From: JADJPO01 sp963750395
Lineage (GTDB): Bacteria; Actinomycetota; Actinomycetes; Actinomycetales; Kineosporiaceae
Assembly (NCBI GenBank): GCA_963750395.1
Contig: CAVVQM010000015.1
Location: 1-64,000 of the forward strand
Length of the DNA stretch: 64,000 nt
Direction of reading: 5' to 3'
Of this stretch, positions 1 through 9,199 are shown piece by piece (position 1 is the first letter of the stretch; each line of letters begins with the position of its first letter). Under the pieces are notes generated by a model, which saw only the letters and a program-made list of their open reading frames with translations, was not told the origin of the DNA and did not search any database. A program made the translations under genes and the position numbers.

Positions 1-82
1 GCCTAGCTGCCCGCGACCGGGCCAGCAGCACCAAGGCGCCGACGAGACCTCGAACGATCACATACCCCAGGCGCAGACCCAT
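1..82 (-). CDS. Possible N-terminus of an IS3/integrase-type transposase, cut by window edge
   Basis: An open frame starts with ATG at 82 and runs off the left edge, giving 27 residues of hydrophobic, Arg/Val/Leu-rich sequence ending LVLLARSRAAR. This resembles the N-terminus of a common actinobacterial integrase-core transposase, in which a short hydrophobic stretch precedes a charged helix. The catalytic DDE core would lie outside the window, so the match rests on one short stretch. It could equally be a membrane-protein start or chance. No terminal inverted repeat was identified. Confidence 0.35.
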   Translation of the reverse strand, partial: MGLRLGYVIVRGLVGALVLLARSRAAR

Positions 83-578
83 CGCGAGAGCATGACATCG
101 GCCGCTGCAAAGCGAACGCCCAGGTCAACGCCCTGAGCCGAGTTCCCGGCACCCACTCCCGGCGGCCAACCCGGGGGGGCTGCTCTTGCTGGCCGCGCGT
201 CGCGGTCCGAAGGAGCTTGGTGTCGCGGCAGGTGTGCTCGAGTTGTTCGCCATCTCTCAGCGCCTCCTCGCGACGTTGGTGGACAGTCGGTCTATGGACA
301 CCAAAGTCCGGTGTGGCCCCGGAGCGATCACCTCGACACAGCGAATGTGCGGACCGTTCGCTGGCCTGCGCTCCGCGCACGCGTGTCTGCCCGGCCGGAT
401 GGCGCGATTGGGCAGCTGCGGGACATGCGGGCGAGCAGCGCGGCTCGGAGGGCCTTGAGAAGGCAAGAAGTCGGGACTGTGCCCGGACTGCGCCTGCTGT
501 GTTGGTGGCCGCACGCCACTCACCGCGGGCGGCACTATTTGTACCGGAGTTGTAACAAGCCAGCGGCTAATAACGACG
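83..578. other. Gap with no recognisable gene
   Basis: About 500 bases between the possible transposase start and the glnA terminator. Open frames exist on both strands but are Arg/Pro/Cys-rich with no recognisable family, as expected of GC-rich noncoding DNA. No tRNA or riboswitch fold was recognised. The stretch may be flanking or decayed mobile-element DNA. Confidence 0.4.
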
Positions 579-616
579 AACGCCGCCGAACGACCAGAAG
601 GTCGTTCGGCGGCGTT
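579..616 (-). terminator. Strong intrinsic terminator downstream of glnA
   Basis: A perfect 17-bp inverted repeat, aacgccgccgaacgacc and its complement, separated by a 4-nt loop. It lies about 70 nt past the glnA stop codon. No long U-tract follows, which is usual for high-GC actinobacterial terminators. The symmetric stem would also stop transcription arriving from the left. Confidence 0.8.
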
Positions 617-683
617 TCTGCAGGTCAGCGGCTGTTTCTTGCGGTCATTCGTGGTTGCTCGAAGACCGCAGCCGGAGTCCCGG

Positions 684-2108
684 CTAGATGTCGTAGTACA
701 GCTCGAACTCGTGCGGGTGCGGGCGCAGCCGGATCGGGTCCACCTCGAGGGTGCGCTTGATGTCGATCCAGGTCTCGACGAGATCCTCGGTGAAGACGCC
801 GCTGTCGGTCAGGTAGGCGTGGTCGGCCTCGAGCGCGTTCAGCACCTCGGGCAGCGAACCCGGGACCTGTGCGATCGCGGCGTGCTCCTCCGGGGGCAGT
901 TCGTACAGGTCCTTGTCGACCGGCGTGGGCGGCTCGATGCGGTTCTGGATCCCGTCCAGGCCCGCCAGGAGCATCGCCGAGAAGGCCAGGTAGGGGTTGC
1001 AGGACGGGTCCGGAACCCGGAACTCGATCCGCTTCGCCTTGGGGTTGGACCCGGTGACCGGGATCCGCACGCAGGCCGAGCGGTTGCGTGCCGAGTAGAC
1101 CAGGTTGACCGGCGCCTCGTAGCCGGGCACCAGGCGGTGGTAGCTGTTCACCGTCGGGTTGGTGAAGGCCAGCAGCGACGGGGCGTGCTTGAGCAGGCCG
1201 CCGATGTACCACCGAGCCATGTCGGACAGGCCGCCGTACCCACGCTCGTCGTAGAAGAGCGGCGAGCCGTCCTTCCACAGGGACTGGTGCACGTGCATAC
1301 CGGACCCGTTGTCACCGAACAGCGGCTTCGGCATGAAGGTGACCGTCTTGCCGGCCTCCCAGGCCACGTTCTTGATGACGTACTTGAACAGCATCACCTG
1401 GTCCGCGGCGCGGGCCAGCGAGTCGAAACGGTAGTTGATCTCGGCCTGGCCGGCGGTGCCGACCTCGTGGTGGGCACGCTCGACCTCGAGGCCGACGTTG
1501 GCGAGTGCCAGGCTCATCTGGTCGCGCAGGTCGGCGTAGTGGTCCACCGGCGGCACCGGGAAGTACCCGCCCTTGTACCGGGTCTTGTAGCCGCGGTTGC
1601 CGCCCTCCTCGATGCGGCCGGTGTTCCAGGCGCCCTCGATCGAGTCGATGTGGTAGTAGCCCTCGTTCTGCTTGGTCTCGAAGCGGACGTCGTCGAAGAT
1701 GTAGAACTCGGCCTCGGGGGCGAAGAACGCGGTGTCGGCGATTCCGGTCGACTGCAGGTAGGCCTCGGCCTTGCGCACGATCTGTCGCGGGTCGCGGCTG
1801 TAGGGCTCATCCGTGTAGGGGTCGACGATGCTGAAGTTGATGTTCAGCGTCTTCTCGGCACGGAACGGGTCGACGATCGCGGTCTCGATGTCGGGGACGA
1901 GCTTCATGTCCGACTCGTTGATGGCCTGGAACCCGCGGATGGACGATCCGTCGAACATCTGGCCGTCGATGAAGAACGCCTCGTCGAGGGTGCCCGCCGG
2001 GACGTTGAAGTGCTGCATGATACCGGGGAGATCACAGAACCGGACGTCGACGAACTTGACGTCCTCTTCCTGGATGTACTTCGTGACCTCGTCTGGGCTG
2101 TTGAACAA
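684..2108 (-). CDS. glnA: Type I glutamine synthetase
   Basis: Condenses glutamate and ammonia to glutamine using ATP; the central ammonium-assimilation enzyme, a cytoplasmic dodecamer. The 474-residue product matches the normal GlnA length. It carries the beta-grasp N-domain (starting FNSPDEVTKYIQEED), the DGSSIRGF loop and the metal/ATP residues of the catalytic domain (FFAPEAEFYIF). The TTG start at 2108 is chosen because GGAGG lies 6 nt upstream and the protein then starts like its homologues. The frame stays open further upstream but that stretch is unlike the family. A GlnR box lies upstream and a strong hairpin downstream. Next to RDD, DUF4191 and lipA/lipB as in mycobacteria (glnA1 locus). 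Confidence 0.97.
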   Translation of the reverse strand: MFNSPDEVTKYIQEEDVKFVDVRFCDLPGIMQHFNVPAGTLDEAFFIDGQMFDGSSIRGFQAINESDMKLVPDIETAIVDPFRAEKTLNINFSIVDPYTDEPYSRDPRQIVRKAEAYLQSTGIADTAFFAPEAEFYIFDDVRFETKQNEGYYHIDSIEGAWNTGRIEEGGNRGYKTRYKGGYFPVPPVDHYADLRDQMSLALANVGLEVERAHHEVGTAGQAEINYRFDSLARAADQVMLFKYVIKNVAWEAGKTVTFMPKPLFGDNGSGMHVHQSLWKDGSPLFYDERGYGGLSDMARWYIGGLLKHAPSLLAFTNPTVNSYHRLVPGYEAPVNLVYSARNRSACVRIPVTGSNPKAKRIEFRVPDPSCNPYLAFSAMLLAGLDGIQNRIEPPTPVDKDLYELPPEEHAAIAQVPGSLPEVLNALEADHAYLTDSGVFTEDLVETWIDIKRTLEVDPIRLRPHPHEFELYYDI

Positions 2109-2182
2109 GTCCAACCTCCAAAGGTTGCGGGGCAGGTGGGGCCGAGGGACGGCCATCGTCGACCCGCCCCGGTTCGCGGCCG

Positions 2183-2188
2183 ACGTTA
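2183..2188 (-). promoter_or_regulatory. Candidate glnA -10 box
   Basis: TAACGT on the minus strand lies 11 nt downstream of the last element of the GlnR box, leaving a leader of roughly 70 nt before the TTG start. The GlnR box would cover the -35 region, the arrangement expected for an activated promoter. Assigned by position and consensus only. Confidence 0.45.
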
Positions 2189-2198
2189 GGGGGCCGGA

Positions 2199-2236
2199 AT
2201 TACCCGACGATGACCCGCCTGTTTCCCGGATGTTAC
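2199..2236 (-). promoter_or_regulatory. GlnR box upstream of glnA
   Basis: On the minus strand four 5-mers read GTAAC, GAAAC, GTCAT, GTAAT, each separated by exactly 6 nt. This is the two-site a-b/a-b layout of the actinobacterial GlnR operator. It ends about 90 nt upstream of the glnA start. It implies nitrogen-responsive control of glnA by the OmpR-type regulator GlnR, whose gene is not in this window. Confidence 0.75.
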
Positions 2237-2313
2237 GAAGGCCGAGGGGATGTTCGCTGTGCGCTCCAGATCCTTGCACCACTGACGACAGCGCGTCGAA
2301 CAGATCGCCTGAG

Positions 2314-2319
2314 TACTCT
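2314..2319 (+). promoter_or_regulatory. -10 box for leaderless RDD gene
   Basis: TACTCT followed by 6 nt and then GTG at 2326. This spacing puts the transcription start at or next to the start codon. It supports 2326 as the true start even though the reading frame is interrupted soon after. Confidence 0.5.
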
Positions 2320-2325
2320 GGTGGC

Positions 2326-2848
2326 GTGACTGGTCGAGCGGACACTCGGGGGTTGGCTTCAGGGACCGGGCAGCGTTCCGGTCGGGCGGCGACACCGCGG
2401 TGCCACCGACGCCGAGCCGCCGGGTCACCGTCTGGGTCTGCCCGCCACCGGGGCCGGTTCGGTCGCCGGCTTCGGACGACGACTGCTCGGCCTGGTCGTG
2501 GACTGGATCCTGGCCCTGATCATCGCGGAGACGGTGCTGCGACCTCTGCAGTGGGGCGCGATGGCCCCCCTGGCGGCCCTGCTGGTCATGCACGCCGCGC
2601 TGGTCGGCGTCTCCGGGCGCACCCTGGGGCATCGGATCACCGGTCTGCGCGTGGCCCGGGTCGAGCTGATCGGTCGCGGCGGTGGGAAGGACGTCCCCAC
2701 CGGACTGGGCCGTGGTCTGGTGCGCGCCGCGCTGCTGTGTCTGGCGGTGCCGCCTCTGATCACCGATCGGGACAACCGGGGCCTGCACGATCGGGCTGCC
2801 GGCACCGTGGTCGATCCGGACCAGCTGACGTGGTCCCGGCTGTTCTAG
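2326..2848 (+). CDS. RDD-family membrane protein (frameshifted near N-terminus)
   Basis: Small integral membrane protein of the RDD family, function unknown. The recognisable part runs from GSVAGFGRRLLGLVVDW through a transmembrane helix, the GHRITGLRVARVE segment and the DRDNRGLHDRAAGTVV C-terminus. In the main frame no start codon occurs upstream of 2498, which would cut off the first RDD helix region. A GTG at 2326 with a well-placed -10 box is in the neighbouring frame, and one extra G in the GGGGG run at 2349-2353 would join the two. Its stop TAG overlaps the convergent DUF4191 stop in the tetranucleotide CTAG. Divergent from glnA, as in mycobacteria. Confidence 0.8.
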
Positions 2849-3559
2849 CGGCCCCGCATCGCCTTGCGGTCCGGGCGCGTCCTCGTGGGGTCTATCCCCT
2901 TGGGGATCGGCATCTTCACCCCGCCCAGGGCCTTGAGGCGTTTGGCGACCTCGCTCACCTGGGTCTTGCTGAGTGCGGGGCGCTTGCGGGTGAGTGCCCG
3001 GGACAGCTTGATCAGCGGCACCTGTCCCTCGCCGTCCCCGGCGTTGATCACCAGCACCGGGACGGCGTCACCGAGGACGCGCTTGATGTGGCGTTACTGC
3101 TGATCCGCCAGTTTCTTCACCCGGGGCAGCGGGCCCTCGGTGACCAGGACGACGCCCGGGCGTCCGATGGCGCGGAACACCAGGTCCTGGGTGCGCGGGT
3201 CGACCGCTACCGGAGCCTCCTCGACGATCCAGCTCTTGCGCAGGTTCTTCAGCGCGGCGCCGGTCGAGCCCGGCTGCCCGGCGAGCTGGGCGAACGCGGC
3301 ACGTTCGGCACGTCGGGCCATGATGAGCAGCGCCACCATGAAGGCCAGCGGCGCGAAGATGATCGACCAGGTAGATCGGATGGCCGAGGGTGAAGCCGAT
3401 GCCCAGACCGACGGCCATCGTGACCACGAAGGCCAGCAGCATCCACCACACGACCGCCCGATCGGCCCTGCGGGTCATCGAGAAGACCGCCCAGATCTGG
3501 GCGATCCGGCCCTGCTTCTTGGGCTTGCCGGCCTTCTTCTGTCCGGAGTCTCGTGCCAT
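2845..3559 (-). CDS. DUF4191 membrane protein, interrupted (one frameshift, one in-frame stop)
   Basis: Conserved actinobacterial membrane protein found beside lipA (Rv2219-like), function unknown. The N-terminus MARDSGQKKAGKPKKQGRIAQ is followed by two transmembrane helices (about residues 30-50 and 58-78) and a soluble domain with GRPGVVLVTEGP and DGEGQVPLIKL. An extra base near 3365 moves the frame within the second helix (...IYLV to IIFAPLAF...). At 3094-3096 an in-frame TAA separates VKKLADQQ from RHIKRVLGDAVPVL, which continues in the same frame. Both breaks fall in conserved sequence and are likely sequence errors or recent decay. Same strand as lipA, 20 nt downstream. Confidence 0.8.
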
Positions 3560-3579
3560 GCCTGTCAGGATACGGCCCG

Positions 3580-4506
3580 TCAGGCGTCTCGCCGGGCCTT
3601 CGCCTGGGCCCAGAGCCGCCCCGCCCGGTACGACGAACGGACCAGCGGTCCCGACATCACGCCCGCGAAGCCGATGGTCTCCGCCTCCTCGCGCAGCTCG
3701 ACGAACTCCTCCGGATGGACCCACCGCTCGACCGGGTGATGCCTGCTGCTCGGACGCAGGTACTGGGTGATCGTGATCAGGTCGCACCCGGCGGTGTGCA
3801 GGTCGTTCAGAGCCGTGGAGATCTCCTCGCGCTCCTCGCCCATGCCCAGGATCAGGTTGGACTTGGTGACCATTCCCGCGGCGCGGGCCTGCGAGATCAC
3901 GTCGAGTGAGCGCTGGTAGTCGAAGGCGGGCCGGATCCGGCGGAAGACCCTCGGCACGGTCTCCAGGTTGTGCGCGAACACCTCCGGCGCCGCGTCGAAG
4001 ACCTGACCGAGCAGCTCGGGCTTGCCCGAGAAGTCGGGGGTGAGGATCTCCACCCCGGTGCCCGGCGACAGCTCGTGGATCGCGCGGACCGTCTCCGCGT
4101 AGAGCCAGGCCCCCTCGTCGTCCAGATCGTCCCGGGCCACACCGGTGACGGTCGCGTACCGCAGGTCCATGGTGCGGATCGACTCGGCGACCCGGCGCGG
4201 TTCATCGAGGTCGAGCGGGTCGGGCCGGCCGGTGTCGATCTGGCAGAAGTCGCAGCGCCGGGTGCACTGCGAGCCGCCGATGAGGAAGGTCGCCTCGCGG
4301 TCCTCCCAGCACTCGTAGATGTTGGGGCAACCGGCCTCCTGGCAGACCGTGTGCAGGCCCTCGCGCTTCACCAGGGCCTGCAGGTCGTTGTACTGCGGTC
4401 CCATCCTCGCGGTGGTGCGGATCCACGGCGGCTTCCGCTCGATCGGGGTCTCGGCGTTGCGGGCCTCGATGCGCAGCAAACGGCGTCCATCCGGCGTGAC
4501 CGACAC
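3580..4506 (-). CDS. lipA: Lipoyl synthase (radical SAM)
   Basis: Inserts two sulfur atoms into octanoyl groups on lipoyl domains, using S-adenosylmethionine and two 4Fe-4S clusters. Auxiliary-cluster cysteines are C55, C60 and C66 (CQEAGCPNIYEC). The radical SAM triad CTRRCDFC is at C81, C85 and C88. The C-terminal RSSYRAG serine region is present, and the 308-residue length is normal. The GTG start is set by AGGAGG 4 nt upstream. It works after LipB on substrates such as SucB (16.4-18.1 kb) in the same cluster. Confidence 0.96.
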   Translation of the reverse strand: MSVTPDGRRLLRIEARNAETPIERKPPWIRTTARMGPQYNDLQALVKREGLHTVCQEAGCPNIYECWEDREATFLIGGSQCTRRCDFCQIDTGRPDPLDLDEPRRVAESIRTMDLRYATVTGVARDDLDDEGAWLYAETVRAIHELSPGTGVEILTPDFSGKPELLGQVFDAAPEVFAHNLETVPRVFRRIRPAFDYQRSLDVISQARAAGMVTKSNLILGMGEEREEISTALNDLHTAGCDLITITQYLRPSSRHHPVERWVHPEEFVELREEAETIGFAGVMSGPLVRSSYRAGRLWAQAKARRDA

Positions 4507-4555
4507 GAGGCCTCCTAGGGCTGAAGAGTGCAGGGCCTGACGAGCTACCCCGAGA

Positions 4556-5227
4556 CTAGGCGCCCAGCGAGGCCGGCGCCCGCGCAGCGAACACCTCGGC
4601 GATGCGGGTCCGCGTCAGGGGGAGCACCTCGTCCACGCTCACGTCCCTACCGCACTCGGCGGACAGAGAGGTCACGTCGGCATCGTCGATGCCGCAGGGG
4701 ACGATGCGGGAGAACCAGCTCAGGTCGGGGTCACAGTTGAGCGCGAAGCCGTGCATGGTCGCCCCCCGAGCGACCCGGATCCCGATCGCGGCGATCTTCC
4801 GTTCGCGGCGCGGCTCGTCCGCGGGCAGCCACACGCCGGTCCGGCCCTTCACCGTGCGGGTGACCACCCCCAGATCGGCGCAGATGCCGATCAGGACCCG
4901 CTCCAGCTTGCGGACGTGCTCGACGACGTCGATCCGCCGTCCGAGCCGCACGATCGGGTAGCCGACCAGCTGTCCCGGGCCGTGCCAGGTGATCTTGCCC
5001 CCGCGATCGACGTCGATCACCGGCGTGCCGTCCTGGGGGCGCTCGTGGGGTTCGGTGCGCCGACCGGCGGTGAACACCGGTGGGTGTTCGAGCAGCAGGA
5101 CGGTGTCCGGTCGATCGCCGGCGACCACCTCGGCGTGGACGGTGCGTTGGTAGTCCCAGGCCTGCTGGTAGTCGACGTAGCCGCCGGTCGATCCCAGGCC
5201 GACCACCTCGAACACCAGCTCGGTCAT
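4556..5227 (-). CDS. lipB: Octanoyl-[acyl carrier protein]:protein N-octanoyltransferase
   Basis: Transfers octanoate from ACP to the lipoyl-domain lysine, the first step of lipoate assembly. The 223-residue protein has the LipB signature around LLLEHPPVFTAGRR, the KITWHGPGQLVGYPI segment, and the catalytic Cys/Lys region (KIAAIGIRV; IVPCGI). Start at ATG 5227, 7 nt after a TAGGCT -10 box that overlaps the stop of the upstream MarR gene, so it can be transcribed alone. lipA follows 49 nt downstream. Confidence 0.95.
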   Translation of the reverse strand: MTELVFEVVGLGSTGGYVDYQQAWDYQRTVHAEVVAGDRPDTVLLLEHPPVFTAGRRTEPHERPQDGTPVIDVDRGGKITWHGPGQLVGYPIVRLGRRIDVVEHVRKLERVLIGICADLGVVTRTVKGRTGVWLPADEPRRERKIAAIGIRVARGATMHGFALNCDPDLSWFSRIVPCGIDDADVTSLSAECGRDVSVDEVLPLTRTRIAEVFAARAPASLGA

Positions 5228-5234
5228 GTGGTCC

Positions 5235-5240
5235 AGCCTA
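5235..5240 (-). promoter_or_regulatory. -10 box for leaderless lipB
   Basis: Minus-strand TAGGCT ends 7 nt before the lipB ATG; its first three bases are the TAG stop of the MarR gene. The spacing matches the other leaderless promoters of this window. Confidence 0.5.
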
Positions 5241-5720
5241 CGTCGAGGTGCCCGTGTCGGGGGGAGGGCCGCCGCCCCATCGGTGCTCGGAGCGGGCACG
5301 GATCACCGCGATCAGCGCCGCACGCAGCCCCGCCACGTCGTCCACCGCCGCGAAGTACTCCTCGGCCACCCGGGTGTCGCTGGCCGCCAGGCAGGTGGCG
5401 CGGCCCAGCGCGGTGAGTCGGACCTGCACGCGGCGCCGGTCGGTCTCGTCCCGGCTGCGCTCGACGTACCCGGACCGCTCGAGCCGCTCCAGCATGCGGC
5501 TCATCGTCTGCTCCTCGACCTGCACGGTGCCCGCCAGTTCGCGCTGGCTGGACGGACCGCCGAGCAGCACGTGCAGGGCGCCGAGGCTGGCGTGGTTGAG
5601 CTGCCAGGCGGACAGATGCCGGTTCCAGTCGTGCTCCACCAGCCGGGCGGCGCTCGACAACAGCCGGCCGGTCGGCCACGCAGCCATGTCCTCAACACGC
5701 CGGGGAACATGCGGATCCAC
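5238..5720 (-). CDS. MarR-family transcriptional regulator
   Basis: 160-residue winged-helix regulator. The HTH/wing region reads SQRELAGTVQVEEQTMSRMLERL followed by the wing ERSRDETDRRRVQVRLT, typical of MarR. Start GTG 5720 is preceded by TACCGT at 6 nt, suggesting a leaderless mRNA; ATG 5687 is an alternative. Divergently transcribed from the MMPL exporter gene with 92 bp between them, including a dyad at 5741-5770. It therefore probably represses the exporter and itself. The ligand is unknown. Confidence 0.88.
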   Translation of the reverse strand: MDPHVPRRVEDMAAWPTGRLLSSAARLVEHDWNRHLSAWQLNHASLGALHVLLGGPSSQRELAGTVQVEEQTMSRMLERLERSGYVERSRDETDRRRVQVRLTALGRATCLAASDTRVAEEYFAAVDDVAGLRAALIAVIRARSEHRWGGGPPPDTGTST

Positions 5721-5726
5721 GGGCCC

Positions 5727-5770
5727 ACGGTAGTGTGATCCGGGAATGCTCAGCAGGCTGATTGTTCCCG
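5727..5770. promoter_or_regulatory. Overlapping divergent promoters and dyad operator, MarR/MMPL
   Basis: Minus-strand -10 TACCGT (5727-5732, 6 nt from the MarR GTG) overlaps plus-strand -10 TAGTGT (5731-5736) for the MMPL gene. Immediately downstream of the latter, CGGGAA at 5741-5746 and TTCCCG at 5765-5770 form an inverted repeat with partial inner symmetry around CAGCAGGCTG. An operator there would sit at the MMPL transcription start, consistent with repression by the adjacent MarR protein. Confidence 0.5.
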
Positions 5771-5812
5771 CCAGAGTCCAACCGACCTCCCCTCGACACC
5801 GATGGAGCCACG

Positions 5813-8066
5813 GTGAATCCGGAGCGCAGCGACCTCGATACCGCCTCGTTGTCAGAGGAGGCTGCGGGTGGGTCCGGAGGTGGTACCGGTTGGGTTCGCC
5901 GCGGGCGGTGGGCCATCCCGTTGGTGCTTCTCCTGGCCTGGCTGGTGGTCGGCGGGATCGGTGGTCCCTACTCGGGGAAACTGGCTGAGGTCCAGCAGAA
6001 CAACTCTGCCGACTTCCTGCCGGCCGATGCCGAGTCCCGGCAGGCGACGGCCCTGCAGGCGACGTTCGCCGACGCCCAGACCTTCCCCGCCTTCCTGCTC
6101 CTCGAGAGCGAGGCGGACCTGACCCCGCAGCAGATCGCCGCGGCGCAGGACTTCGCGACGCGGATCCCGGACCTCGAGGTGCCCGTCACGGACCAACCGA
6201 GCGTCACGGTCGGTGACTTCCTGGCCCCGGGGCCGATCCCGGTCGTGCCCGCGCAGGACGGCAAGGCCGTCCTGGCACTGATCAACTTCAGCGCCGATTC
6301 CGCCGGAACGAACCTCGCGGACGGCGAGAGCGCGCTGCTGAAGCTCGGTCGAGGCGATCCGCGAGGCCGACGACGTCCTGGCCACGGACGGGGCGAGGGT
6401 CTACGTCGCGGGCCCGGGCGGTGCCGTCGCCGACCTCGTCAAGGCGTTCGGTGGCATCGACGGGATCCTGCTCGGGGTGGCGCTGCTCGCCGTGCTGATC
6501 ATCCTGCTGATCGTGTACAGGAGCCCGGTGTTGCCCCTGTTCGTGCTGGGGTCTGCCCTGTTCGCCCTGACGCTGGCCAGCGTCGTCGTGTACTTCCTGG
6601 CCAAGAACGAGGTGATCACCCTCGACGGCCAGGGGCAGGGCATCCTGTCGATCCTGGTCATCGGGGCGGCGACCGACTACGCCCTGCTGCTGGTCGCCCG
6701 CTACCGCGAGGAACTGCGGCGTCACGAGGACCGCTACGAGGCGATGTGGCTGGCCTGGCGGCGCGCGGTCGAGCCGATCGTCGCCTCCGGCTCGACGGTG
6801 ATCCTCGGCCTGCTCTGCCTGCTGCTGTCCGATCTCGGCCCGACCAGTGGACTCGGGCCGGTCGGGTCGATCGGGATCGCGGCGGCGATGCTGTCGGCCC
6901 TGACGTTCCTGCCCGCCGTCCTGGTGCTGTTCGGGCGCAACCGGCCCGGCCCCTACGGACGCTGGGTCTTCTGGCCCGCGGTGCCGAGGATGGGCACCCA
7001 GGGCCCGGAGGCGACGGGGATCTGGGCGCGGGTGGCGAACCTGGTCGGAACCCACCCACGCCGGGTCTGGGTGATCACCGCGTTGGCCCTGACGGCCCTG
7101 GCCGCGTTCCTCCCCACGCTCAAGGCGGACGGCACGAAGCAGTCCGACGTCTTCCTGACCACCGTCGAGTCGGTCACCGGCGACGAGGCGCTCGCGCGGC
7201 ACTTCCCCGGGGGGTCCGGCAGCCCGACCGTCGTGATCGGTCCCGCGTCGTCCGCGACCGAACTCAAGCAGGTCACCGACAGCGTGTCCGGCGTCGCCTC
7301 CAGCACGTGGACCGTCGACCAGCCGTCACCGGGCGCGGCGCCGGCGACGTCGGCCGTGCCCAAGCAGGTCGACGGGAGGGTCGAACTCTCGGTGACCCTG
7401 TCCGATGCTGCCGACTCACCGCAGGCCGACGCCACCGTCAGGACACTGCGCCGCGAGCTGGATCAGGTGAGCCCGGACGCCGTGGTGGGCGGGACCACTG
7501 CGACCAACCTCGACGTGCGCGACATCTCCGCGGCCGACCGCAACCGGATCATCCCGCTCATCCTCTTGGTGATCTTCGTCGTGCTCGCCCTGTTGCTGCG
7601 ATCCCTCGTCGCCCCGCTGATCCTGTTGCTGGCCAACGTGTTGTCGTTCGCCGCGACCCTGGGAACGGCGGCGTTGCTGTTCAACCATGTCTTCGACTTC
7701 CCCGGGTCCGACCCGACGGTGGTCCTGTACGGATTCGTCTTCCTTGTCGCGCTGGGGATCGACTACTCGATCTTCCTGATGACCCGGGTGCGTGAGGAGT
7801 CGCTCAGGCTCGGCACCCGGCCGGGCATCCTGCGTGGTCTGGCGGTCACCGGGGGCGTGATCACCAGCGCGGGCATCGTGCTGGCCGCGACGTTCTCGGC
7901 GCTCGGGGTGCTGCCGATCCTGTTCCTGGCCCAGATCGCGTTCATCGTGGCCTTCGGGGTGCTGGTTGACACCCTCGTGGTCCGCTCGCTGCTGGTCCCG
8001 GCGCTGTCGCACGACATCGGACGTCGGATCTGGTGGCCGAGCGCTCTGGCCAGGGGCGGGGAGTGA
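5813..8066 (+). CDS. MMPL-family RND exporter (frameshifted)
   Basis: Polytopic membrane transporter of the MMPL/ActII-3 type, probably exporting a lipid or drug by proton antiport. Start GTG 5813 has GGAG 6 nt upstream. The first frame covers the N-terminal helix (WAIPLVLLLAWLVVGGI) and the first periplasmic loop. An extra base near 6350 shifts it to the frame that holds the rest: two helix bundles with the central GAATDYALLLVARYREEL and, later, FLVALGIDYSIFLMTRVREE, plus a second periplasmic domain. The two halves together give roughly 750 residues, normal for the family. The stop overlaps the next gene's GTG. Confidence 0.9.
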
Positions 8067-9110
8067 GCCGAGGCCGGATCGCCCTGGTCGGCTTCGGCGC
8101 GGCCGGACGCCGGATCCACGCGCCCCTGCTGGACGCGGCCGGTGCCCCGCCGTCCGTCGTGGTGACCGCGGATCCGGGCCGGACCCGCGAGGTCGGGCGG
8201 GAGCTGCCGGGCGCGGTGGTGGTGGCCTCGCTGGAGGAGGCCCTGAGTGACCACCAGGTGGATCTGGCGGTGATCGCCTCGGCGACCGGGGCCCACGAGG
8301 CGGGCGCCCTGGCATGTCTCGCGGCCGGTGTTCCGGTGGTCGTGGACAAACCTCTTGCCACCGACGGCGCGGGTGCAGCCCGCGTGATCGAGGCCGCGCG
8401 TGCCGCGCAGGTGCCGTTGACGGTCTTTCAGAATCGCCGTTGGGACGCCGAGAACCTCACGCTGGCGGGTCTTCTCACGCGCGGCGAGCTGGGTGTCGTG
8501 CATCGCTTCGAACGACGCTGGGAGCGCTGGCGGCCGGTGCCGAAGGACCGGTGGCGGGAGAACGCCCCGGCGAGTGAGGGCGGCGGGATCCTGCTCGATC
8601 TCGGCCCGCACCTGGTGGACACCGCGGTGCACCTGTTCGGGCCGATCCGGTCGGTGTACGCCGAGATCTCCGCGTGGACCACGCGCGCCGACGACGAGGT
8701 GTTCTTGGCCGTCGAGCACAGCGGTGGGGTACGCAGTCACCTGACCGCGTCTTCGGTCGCCGGCGCGCCCGGCCCGCGCACCCGGGTGCTCGGGGCGCGG
8801 GCGGCCTACGTGGTCACCGATTTCGAGACCGAGCCGCGCGCCTTCTCCGGGTTCGACGACGCGCCGGGCTGCACCGGCTGGCTGGTGAAGGGCGAACAGC
8901 GCCGTCCGGTGGCGACGGCGCCCGGTGGTCACGCGGACTTCTACCCGGCTGTGCTGAGGGCGCTGCACCAGCCGGACGCTGCAACGCGCCAAGCCGCGAT
9001 GCCGGTCGACCCGCGACGACGTGCTGCACGTGATGCGCGTGCTGGACGCCGCCCGGGTCAGTGCCACGCAGCGCCGGGTGGTCCAGATCGCCCCCCGGAC
9101 AGTGGGTTGA
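8063..9110 (+). CDS. Gfo/Idh/MocA-family oxidoreductase (frameshifted at C-terminus)
   Basis: NAD(P)-dependent oxidoreductase of unknown substrate. The Rossmann motif GFGAAGRR is near residue 10, the family DKP lysine motif (VVVDKPL) near residue 95, and GGGILLDLGPHLVD holds the substrate-side histidine. The GTG start at 8063 overlaps the MMPL stop (GTGA), implying translational coupling. Near 9012 an extra base breaks the last 30 or so residues; the other frame continues DDVLHVMRVLDAARVS and stops at 9108-9110. The repaired length of about 349 residues is normal. Confidence 0.88.
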
Positions 9111-9199
9111 GGGCTAGGAAACCGGCGCGGAGCCGGCACGGGCGGGTGGCCGCCGTGACGGGTGCCGCGGCCGATGAGGACGACGCCCGCCGTGCCGCA

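Noticed and set aside
2498..2848. RDD gene starting at GTG 2498
   Set aside because: This would remove the conserved GSVAGFGRR segment that is readable upstream in the same frame; a start at 2326 with one extra base is more consistent.
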